A stretch of 7,125 bases of DNA from Peptococcaceae bacterium UBA3933 (GTDB lineage: Bacteria > Bacillota > Peptococcia > Peptococcales > BICA1-8), in NCBI GenBank assembly GCA_002385805.1, contig DGEF01000036.1, positions 12,758-19,882 of the forward strand. The letters run 5' to 3'. Positions 1 through 5,308 of this stretch are shown here, piece by piece. A program made the position numbers and the translations under genes. The notes under the pieces are model-generated. The model was not told the DNA's origin. It did no database searches and was given only the letters and a program-made list of their open reading frames with translations. The first letter of the stretch is position 1; each line of letters begins with the position of its first letter.

Positions 1-86
1 GCTTAAACGGTAAATGGGCTGTGCCAGGCATCGGTTATGGGGAGAGTATTTTAATAGATTACTGGCTTAAAGTAATGGAAAACTGA
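1..86 (+). CDS. 3' end of an unidentified plus-strand gene (partial)
   Basis: An open frame enters from the left edge with its first whole codon at position 3. It runs 27 codons to a TGA stop at 84-86. The visible tail reads WAVPGIGYGESILIDYWLKVMEN in part, a mixed hydrophobic and charged C-terminus without a cysteine or a known catalytic motif. The other two forward frames have stops within the first 13 bases, and a strong intrinsic terminator begins 12 bases after this stop, which supports a real gene end. I do not recognise the family. The gene is convergent with the metal-transporter permease gene, whose stop lies only 5 bases away. Confidence 0.6.
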   Translation, partial: LNGKWAVPGIGYGESILIDYWLKVMEN

Positions 87-91
87 ATTTA

Positions 92-919
92 TTATTGCGG
101 CAAGGAATGCTTCCTTGCCGTTTTTTTCTTCAGAAAAACTATGGTTAAATAACTAAAAATGGCAATTATAATAATAGTTGCCCCTGAGGGTATTCCTAAT
201 TTGTAAGAGACAAAAAGCCCCATTAAACAAAAAACAGCGCCCAGGCCACAGGAAAGAATCATCAGGTTTTTTAGGTTATAAGTAAATTGTTTGGCCAAAG
301 CTATAGGGACGGTTAAGAGGGCTATGCTCAAAATGATACCTGTAACTTTAACTAATAATACAACTGTACAGGCAATTAAAATATAAAGAAGGTATTCTAA
401 AAGTAAGATAGGGGCTCCCTGAATAGCTAAAAATTCTTCGTCAAATAAGTAAGCTTTGAAAATATTAAAGAAACTAACAATAATAGTAATAATAATCAAG
501 TCAAAAATAAGCATGAGTAACAATTCCTTGCGTGAAACAGTTAAGATATCTCCGAAAAGGTATGAGGTCATATCGGGAGGATAACCGGGCGTAAAAGCAA
601 TAAAAAGAACTCCTAAAGCCATACCTAAAGACCAAAACATGCCAATTAGCAGGTCGGAGTAGGTATCGGTTTTTTTATTAATTCTGGAAATACCTAATGA
701 GGCTATAATTGAAAAAAATAAGCCGCTTATTATCGGCTCTATCCCCAAAAAATAACCTAGGCCAATTCCGCCAAAGGTGGTATGGGCAATTCCCCCGCTT
801 AGCATCACTAATTTTTTTTCCGTAATAATAGTTCCCATAATACCACAGGTAATACTTGCTAAAATAGTACTTAGAAAAGCGTTTTGTAAAAATTTATATT
901 CTAATAGTGCTTCGAGCAT
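92..919 (-). CDS. Metal ABC transporter permease (zinc/manganese type)
   Basis: This is a 275-residue integral membrane protein of the ABC-3 family (ZnuB/MntB/TroC type), the channel subunit of a high-affinity divalent metal importer in the cytoplasmic membrane. The length is normal for the family. Long hydrophobic segments are spread along the chain, consistent with about 7 to 8 membrane helices. Family-like features include the N-terminal 'SGGIAHTTFGGIGLGYFLGI' stretch (about residues 41-60) and a late 'KVTGIILSIALLTVPIALA' segment. The ATG at 917-919 overlaps the stop of the ATPase gene by one base (TAATG on the minus strand). A strong GAGGAGG site at 927-933, seven bases upstream, indicates translational coupling. 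The gene is the third and last of the operon. Its final codons form the convergent gene's terminator hairpin, and the terminator T-tract encodes the KKK near the C-terminus. The transported metal cannot be decided from this subunit. Confidence 0.9.
   Translation of the reverse strand: MLEALLEYKFLQNAFLSTILASITCGIMGTIITEKKLVMLSGGIAHTTFGGIGLGYFLGIEPIISGLFFSIIASLGISRINKKTDTYSDLLIGMFWSLGMALGVLFIAFTPGYPPDMTSYLFGDILTVSRKELLLMLIFDLIIITIIVSFFNIFKAYLFDEEFLAIQGAPILLLEYLLYILIACTVVLLVKVTGIILSIALLTVPIALAKQFTYNLKNLMILSCGLGAVFCLMGLFVSYKLGIPSGATIIIIAIFSYLTIVFLKKKTARKHSLPQ
98..127 (+). terminator. Intrinsic terminator of the upstream partial gene
   Basis: A perfect 10-bp stem (CGGCAAGGAA at 98-107, TTCCTTGCCG at 111-120) has a 3-nt loop and is followed directly by seven T residues at 121-127. 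It fits a Rho-independent terminator for plus-strand transcription. It lies inside the last codons of the convergent permease gene. On the minus strand the hairpin is followed by mixed sequence without a T-tract, so it is a poor terminator in that direction. Confidence 0.9.
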
Positions 920-1683
920 TATTTAGCCTCCTCATGGTGTCTTAAGACCCGGTGGGGAACACCGTGGGCCAATAAATCTACAGGGCAACCAAAAGTATTA
1001 TTGATTATCGGTTCATTTAATTCCGGTTCTCCATGGTAAAAAAGAGTTTTATTTAAACAGGCTAAACTTTTTACACTGGAAGAGATATGAGCTAAGTCAT
1101 GGGTTACCAACACAATTGTCATTTTTTTATTTAGTTCCTTTAATAAAGAATAAATCTGATTGCTTGATTTATTATCCAGATTGGCAGTGGGCTCATCCAG
1201 TAACAGTATTTTAGGTTCTGCGGATAAAGCCCGGGCGATTAATACTCTCTGCAACTGGCCGCCGGATAATTGTCCAATTTGTCTAGCCCGGAGGTCAAAG
1301 ATACCTAATTCCTTCATTATACAATCCACTAATTCCTGGTCTTCTTTACCATACTTAGGTAAAAGGCCATTTCTTTTACCTAAACATCCCATTAATACTA
1401 CATCCCGTACATTAATAGGAAAGCGGAGGTCAAATTTGGAGAACTGTGGTACATAACTAATAAGTCTGCCCTTTGGGGTTAAGGGGCGACCAAAGATGCG
1501 AATAGTGCCTTGGGAGGGTTTAATAAGTCCCAAGATTACTTTTAATAAAGTGCTTTTTCCTCCTCCGTTGGGTCCGATAATACCTAGATAATCTCCTTCT
1601 TTTACGGTCAAATTAATATGGGCCAGGGCGCAGACCTGACCATAATATACACTGATGTTTTTTAATTCAATAGCATTGGACAT
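919..1683 (-). CDS. Metal ABC transporter ATP-binding protein (ZnuC/MntA type)
   Basis: This 254-residue ATPase drives the metal importer at the cytoplasmic face of the membrane. All nucleotide-binding motifs are intact: Walker A GPNGGGKST (37-45), Q-loop Q80, signature LSGGQ (139-143), Walker B ILLLDE (159-164) and switch His H195 in VTHD. The C-terminal CPVDLLAHGVPHRVL followed by RHHEE is typical of metal-ABC ATPases. Length and motif spacing are normal, so the protein should be functional. The ATG at 1681-1683 is 15 bp after the lipoprotein stop. A modest GGAAG ribosome binding site lies at 1693-1697. The gene overlaps the permease gene by one base, so the three genes form one transcript. 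Zinc, manganese or iron are the usual substrates of this ATPase group, and the sequence does not separate them. Confidence 0.93.
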   Translation of the reverse strand: MSNAIELKNISVYYGQVCALAHINLTVKEGDYLGIIGPNGGGKSTLLKVILGLIKPSQGTIRIFGRPLTPKGRLISYVPQFSKFDLRFPINVRDVVLMGCLGKRNGLLPKYGKEDQELVDCIMKELGIFDLRARQIGQLSGGQLQRVLIARALSAEPKILLLDEPTANLDNKSSNQIYSLLKELNKKMTIVLVTHDLAHISSSVKSLACLNKTLFYHGEPELNEPIINNTFGCPVDLLAHGVPHRVLRHHEEAK

Positions 1684-1698
1684 ATTTTTTCACTTCCG

Positions 1699-2595
1699 TT
1701 ATTGGCTAAGAATATCAGCAAAAGTTTCAGCTATTTTATACATATTTTCTAAATAATTGGGTGCTAAGGGATCCAGTAGTACAGTTTTACCGTTTAATTC
1801 TTCGGCTATTGTTTTAGCTTGTTTGGAATCATGTTCTGCCTGGTAAAAGACGACTTTTATATTTTTTCCCTTAGCTACATCAATTATCTTTTGGATACTT
1901 TCAATGGTGGCTTCCTTACCCTCTTCTTCAATGGCGATCATCACTAAACCATAGTCATCTGCAAAATACCCTAAGGAGGGATGGTAAATTATAAAGGTTT
2001 TATTAGGTACGTCGGCTAGAAGGCTTTTTATATCTTCATCTAAAGTTGTTAACTTTTCTATGTATTTTTGAGCATTTTCTTCATAGACTGCTTTGTTTTC
2101 AGGGTCTATTTGTGCTAATTCCTGGGCGATGGTTTCTATCATTACCACTACTCTTTTAGGTGAAAGCCAAATATGAGGATCAATACTATTAGGAGCAAAT
2201 TTTCGGTGGGGGTAAATTTCACCTACTATTGCTGCCAAATCTATGACTTTCAAGGTTTCGTTTATTTCAGGAATTTTAGGTAAGATATTGGCTTTTTCTG
2301 CAGGAACACCAAGGGAAAAATATAAAGTTGCCTCACTTAATTTAACCAGTGTTTGGGGAGAAGGTGCATAGTTTTCCGGATTATTTCCCGGAGGGATTAA
2401 AACAACTGTATCAACTAATTCTCCACCGACAGCTTGGACAAAAGTTTCTTGGGGAACTATAGAAACAGCAATAATTGGCTTTTTTTCTTTAGCTGTGCTG
2501 CTAGATTCTTCAATTTCATTGCAACCTGTCAGTATTCCGGTAAGAAAAAAAATAAAAGCTAAAAGAAAAAATAAATTCCGGTAAAACTTTTTCAT
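1699..2595 (-). CDS. Metal ABC transporter substrate-binding lipoprotein with altered first ligand
   Basis: This 298-residue solute-binding protein belongs to the ZnuA/TroA/PsaA family (cluster A-I). It should be anchored outside the membrane and hand metal to the permease. A signal peptide with lipobox LTGC places the lipidated Cys at residue 25. A Ser/Glu/Lys linker leads into the first lobe at about residue 40. Compared with family ligands (His, His, His, Asp/Glu), the second and third are present: H141 in DPHIWLSP and H205 in YHPSLGYF. The final acidic ligand is probably D275 in LDPLAP. The first is not His: the usual PHxYEP motif reads PENYAP, with E74 at the His position. There is no long His-rich loop. 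The ATG has a good GGAGGAA site at 2602-2608. It is the first gene of the operon, preceded by a clear promoter. Metal specificity is uncertain. Confidence 0.9.
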   Translation of the reverse strand: MKKFYRNLFFLLAFIFFLTGILTGCNEIEESSSTAKEKKPIIAVSIVPQETFVQAVGGELVDTVVLIPPGNNPENYAPSPQTLVKLSEATLYFSLGVPAEKANILPKIPEINETLKVIDLAAIVGEIYPHRKFAPNSIDPHIWLSPKRVVVMIETIAQELAQIDPENKAVYEENAQKYIEKLTTLDEDIKSLLADVPNKTFIIYHPSLGYFADDYGLVMIAIEEEGKEATIESIQKIIDVAKGKNIKVVFYQAEHDSKQAKTIAEELNGKTVLLDPLAPNYLENMYKIAETFADILSQ

Positions 2596-2679
2596 TAAAT
2601 ATTCCTCCGTTTAAATTGGCGCTTAATTGGTTCTTTTCGTGCAGACATTATTGATAAATGAAAGACTTTCTTAATTAAT

Positions 2680-2707
2680 AGTATAAACATCTCTAGTTTC
2701 AAGTCAA
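2680..2707 (-). promoter_or_regulatory. Sigma-A-type promoter of the metal ABC operon
   Basis: On the minus strand, TTGACT (2702-2707) and TATACT (2680-2685) are separated by 16 bp. Each differs from the housekeeping consensus at one position. Transcription would start near 2673, leaving a leader of about 75 nt before the lipoprotein ATG. An 11-bp inverted repeat (GAAAG-A-CTTTC, 2660-2670) lies at the predicted start and could be an operator. I see no convincing match to the Bacillus Zur or MntR boxes. Confidence 0.6.
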
Positions 2708-2747
2708 TTATTACCATCTTGGCTTAAGAATAAACTCTTTAATCAAA

Positions 2748-2777
2748 TTGGTAACTAAGAATATTTAAGAATATTAT
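2748..2777 (+). promoter_or_regulatory. Candidate promoter of the CooS-like gene
   Basis: TTGGTA (2748-2753) and TATTAT (2772-2777) are spaced by 18 bp. The -10 matches consensus at five of six positions and the -35 at four of six. Predicted transcription starts near 2784, about 47 nt before the ATG. The spacer and -10 overlap a perfect tandem repeat, so the promoter may be controlled by a protein bound there. A weak -35 would suit an activated or tightly repressed gene. Confidence 0.4.
2756..2775 (+). repeat. Perfect 10-bp tandem repeat, likely operator
   Basis: TAAGAATATT occurs twice in direct succession (2756-2765, 2766-2775). A shorter copy, TAAGAATA, lies at 2725-2732. The start-to-start spacings are 31 and 10 bp, close to whole helical turns. 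The tandem copies also create a dyad, AATATT-N4-AATATT (2760-2775). The block overlaps the candidate -10 of the CooS-like gene. A regulator site is inferred from position and symmetry only. Confidence 0.5.
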
Positions 2778-2816
2778 TTTTCCAAATAGGGATACTAAAA
2801 TGGAAAATCTAGGGTT

Positions 2817-2823
2817 AAGGAGG
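2817..2823 (+). promoter_or_regulatory. Strong ribosome binding site of the CooS-like gene
   Basis: AAGGAGG lies seven bases before the ATG at 2831. It fixes that start codon and suggests high translation once the gene is transcribed. Confidence 0.85.
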
Positions 2824-2830
2824 AAAAGAT

Positions 2831-4750
2831 ATGGCTAAACAAGTACCTCATAGAATCGACGGCAGGATAAGTTATCATGATTCTGTCCAAGAGATGTATG
2901 AAAAAAGATTAGTCCCTGATGGCATGACAAATGTCTTTGACCGTTTTGACCCCCAGGATAAAATCAGGTGTAATTTTTGTGAACAAGGGGTTAGTTGTCA
3001 ACTTTGTAGTAATGGCCCTTGTCGGATTTCAGATAGAGCCGGTGCTGAAACCGGTGTTTGTGGAATAACACCTGATGCTATGGCCATGCGGGATATGTTG
3101 CTAAGAAACGTTATGGGAACCTCAACTTATGCCCACCATGCCTTTATGGCCTTTAGTACCCTTAGGTCAACGGCGCAAGGAAAAACCCCTTTTCAGATTA
3201 AGGATAAAGATAAACTATATACCATGTGTGAAAAACTGGGCATAGATACAAAAGGTGATATTAACCAGGTTGCGGAAAGGTTGGCTAATTTCTTTATTCA
3301 AGAACTCTCCAATGATTACCAGGAACCTAGTAAATTAATCCAGGCTTTTGCCCCTAAGGCCCGGCAAAAGGTCTGGCAGGATTTAGCCATTTTCCCGGCA
3401 GGGGTTCTTCATGAGATTAAAGATGCCACTGCCAGTTGTCTGACTAATGTGGACGGCGACTACATATCTTTAGCCCGTAAAGCATTACGGTTAGGAATAG
3501 CTTGTATTTACGGGGCCCAGATACCTTTGGAAATGTGTCAAGATATTCTTTTTGGTACTCCTATGCCTCATGAAGTAGACACGGATTTAGGGATAATGGA
3601 TCCGGAGTATATTAACATCGTGTTTAATGGCCATGAACCTTGGCTGGGGATAGCAACCATCTATGAATTAAAAAATAATCCTGAGTGGCAAAAAAAGGCC
3701 AAACAGATAGGTGCTAAAGGTTTCCGTGTTGTAGGTTCTATTGAAACAGGCCAGGAGATACTGCAACGTTTTCCGATGGATGATATATTTGTTGGTCTTA
3801 CAGGGAACTGGTTATCCATTGAGCCACTGCTGGCTACCGGAACGGTAGACGTTTTCGCAATGGATGAGAACTGTTCACCACCTTTTTTGGCACCTTATGC
3901 AGAAAAATATAAAGTGACCTTAGTTTCAGTCAATGACTTAGTAAGGATTCCTTTAGTAGATAAAAATCTGGATTACAAACCACCGGAAGCAGCAGAAATG
4001 GCCAGAAAGTTATTAGAGTGGGGGCTAGCTAATTTCCCGGTAAGAAGAGAGCAGGTAAAACCTTATGTTCCACAAAAGAAAACTAAAGCAATAGCCGGTT
4101 TTTCACCGGAAGCAATTTTAAAAGCATTGGGGGGTAACCTGGATCCTCTTCTAGATGTGATTAAAGCCGGAAAAATAAAAGGAGTAGTGGGCATAGTTAA
4201 CTGTACTACCTTGAAGAATGGGCCTCAAGATTGGATGACTGTGAATTTGGCCAAAGAACTGGTGAAACGGGATGTTCTTATTGTAGCCGGTGGATGTGGC
4301 TGTCATGGTTTAGAAGTTGCCGGACTCTGTAATCTAGAGGCTATTGAGAAATTTGCAGGTGAAGGGTTAAAAGAGGTGTGCCGGAGTCTAGGAATCCCTC
4401 CCGTTTTACCTTTTGGTACCTGTACTGATACAGGGCGAATTTCCCTTTTAGTAACTGCTTTAGCCGATGCCCTGGATGTAGACACTTCTCAGTTACCTGT
4501 AGTAGTTAGTGCCCCGGAATGGATGGAACAAAAAGCCACAATCGATGGATTATTTGCCTTAGCTTATGGCTTATATACTCATTTATCTCCAATACCTCCG
4601 GTTACCGGTGGTCCGGAACTGGCAAAGCTTTTAACGGAGGATTTAGAAAAACTTACCGGCGGCAAAGTAATCCTAGGTGATGATCCTACAGAAGTTGCCC
4701 AGGTTATTGCGGAGCATATTGATAGAAAAAGGGCAGCATTAGGTATTTAA
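2831..4750 (+). CDS. cooS: CooS-family protein with Hcp-like active-site ligands
   Basis: This 639-residue protein has CODH catalytic subunit length and is collinear with CooS. An N-terminal Fe-S region (C47, C50, C56, C59, C64, C77) includes GPCRI and GVCG. The helical domain follows, then the two Rossmann-like domains that hold the active-site cluster. C-cluster ligands kept by motif alignment are H268 (NGHEP), C348 (ENC), C458 (VNC), C489 (GGC) and C531 (GTCTDTGRI); Lys K568 is also kept. The CCTG motif, which supplies the remaining Cys, is IETG (E305). SEKA is EQKA (E566, K568), as in hybrid cluster protein. The seven hybrid-cluster ligands (His, two Glu, four Cys) are thus all matched. 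The first proton-relay His is Tyr (Y100). Most databases would call this CODH. I infer a cytoplasmic homodimeric redox enzyme with an Hcp-like cluster. CO oxidation is doubtful and the substrate unknown. The gene is monocistronic, with no cooC or cooF in the window. Confidence 0.85.
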   Translation: MAKQVPHRIDGRISYHDSVQEMYEKRLVPDGMTNVFDRFDPQDKIRCNFCEQGVSCQLCSNGPCRISDRAGAETGVCGITPDAMAMRDMLLRNVMGTSTYAHHAFMAFSTLRSTAQGKTPFQIKDKDKLYTMCEKLGIDTKGDINQVAERLANFFIQELSNDYQEPSKLIQAFAPKARQKVWQDLAIFPAGVLHEIKDATASCLTNVDGDYISLARKALRLGIACIYGAQIPLEMCQDILFGTPMPHEVDTDLGIMDPEYINIVFNGHEPWLGIATIYELKNNPEWQKKAKQIGAKGFRVVGSIETGQEILQRFPMDDIFVGLTGNWLSIEPLLATGTVDVFAMDENCSPPFLAPYAEKYKVTLVSVNDLVRIPLVDKNLDYKPPEAAEMARKLLEWGLANFPVRREQVKPYVPQKKTKAIAGFSPEAILKALGGNLDPLLDVIKAGKIKGVVGIVNCTTLKNGPQDWMTVNLAKELVKRDVLIVAGGCGCHGLEVAGLCNLEAIEKFAGEGLKEVCRSLGIPPVLPFGTCTDTGRISLLVTALADALDVDTSQLPVVVSAPEWMEQKATIDGLFALAYGLYTHLSPIPPVTGGPELAKLLTEDLEKLTGGKVILGDDPTEVAQVIAEHIDRKRAALGI

Positions 4751-4765
4751 TTAAATTATAATAAC

Positions 4766-4800
4766 AAAAAGCGACTCCGGAAAACCGGAGTCGCTTTTTT
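4766..4800. terminator. Bidirectional intrinsic terminator
   Basis: A perfect 10-bp stem (GCGACTCCGG at 4771-4780, CCGGAGTCGC at 4785-4794) has an AAAA loop. Six T follow on the plus strand, and five A precede it (a T-tract on the minus strand). It ends the CooS-like gene 15 bp after its stop and also the convergent MFS/CBS transcript. The T-tract overlaps the CBS gene's stop codon by two bases. Confidence 0.95.
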
Positions 4801-5284
4801 ATTGATCATTTTGTTTATCTAACTCTAAGTATCGCCATACTATATACCTGGTTATTTGGGAACGGCTGATTACACCTACCAGTTTTCCCTCTTCCAGGAC
4901 AGGGGCCTTTTTAATTTTCTTTTTACTTAATAAATTTGCCGCTTCCTCAATAGGACAATTGGCATCAACGGAAATAACTTTAGTAGTAGCCAGCCGCATC
5001 ACATTCATATTGATTAATTCCTCTATTTTTTGGTCAAAGGTTTTTTTATCGTAAATAACCGTCATAAAAGTAGTAAAATCTATAACCTTAATTTCCCGGC
5101 CAATGTATTTTAAAATGTCACCATCACTTATAAAACCCACTACATGTTTCTCATCATCCACTATGGGCACACCGCTTACTTTTTTTTCCACCAAAATGCG
5201 TAGTACCTCACCGATAGTTGCGGAAACGTGACAACTGTAAGCATCCTTTTCCATTATCTCTTTTACTTTAACTTCCGTAGCCAT
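4799..5284 (-). CDS. Small stand-alone CBS-domain-pair protein
   Basis: This protein of about 161 residues consists almost entirely of two CBS domains (about 5-60 and 94-148) joined by a linker of about 30 residues. Typical CBS endings are visible: GVPIVDDEKHVVGFISDGDIL in the first, and KAPVLEEGKLVGVISRSQI in the second. CBS pairs usually bind adenine nucleotides and signal energy state, but no partner domain is fused here, so the target is unknown. The start is ambiguous. The ribosome binding site AAAGGAGGTGATG is almost a perfect complement of the 16S 3' end. A GTG at 5285-5287 overlaps it, and an ATG at 5282-5284 follows it closely. I chose the ATG because the GTG lies within the pairing region. 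About 24 bp separate it from the upstream MFS gene, so both are probably on one transcript. Confidence 0.85.
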   Translation of the reverse strand: MATEVKVKEIMEKDAYSCHVSATIGEVLRILVEKKVSGVPIVDDEKHVVGFISDGDILKYIGREIKVIDFTTFMTVIYDKKTFDQKIEELINMNVMRLATTKVISVDANCPIEEAANLLSKKKIKKAPVLEEGKLVGVISRSQITRYIVWRYLELDKQNDQ

Positions 5285-5308
5285 CACCTCCTTTAATTAA
5301 AAACTTTA

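Noticed and set aside
1160..1456. Plus-strand open frame of 98 codons inside the ATPase gene
   Set aside because: It is antisense to conserved ABC ATPase motifs, has no ribosome binding site, and its product resembles no protein family.
2611..2630. Short direct repeat (TAAATTGG / TTAATTGG) in the lipoprotein leader
   Set aside because: Two imperfect 8-bp copies in AT-rich DNA are expected by chance, and there is no promoter overlap.
2646..2660. Possible Fur/Zur-like box CATTATTGATAAATG in the importer leader
   Set aside because: Only the outer four bases of each arm pair, and the match to Fur or Zur consensus is too weak in AT-rich sequence.
4303..4485. Minus-strand open frame within the CooS-like gene
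   Set aside because: It is a shadow of a strongly conserved region that contains the C531 ligand.
2831..4750. Simple annotation as a Ni-dependent CO-oxidising CODH
   Set aside because: The CCTG Cys ligand is missing, the first relay His is Tyr, and two Hcp-type Glu ligands are present, so family membership does not support that activity.
2831..4750. Simple annotation as ordinary hybrid cluster protein
   Set aside because: The chain is collinear with CooS and keeps its GPCRI/GVCG cysteine region and 639-residue length, so it is not a standard class I or II Hcp despite the ligand match.
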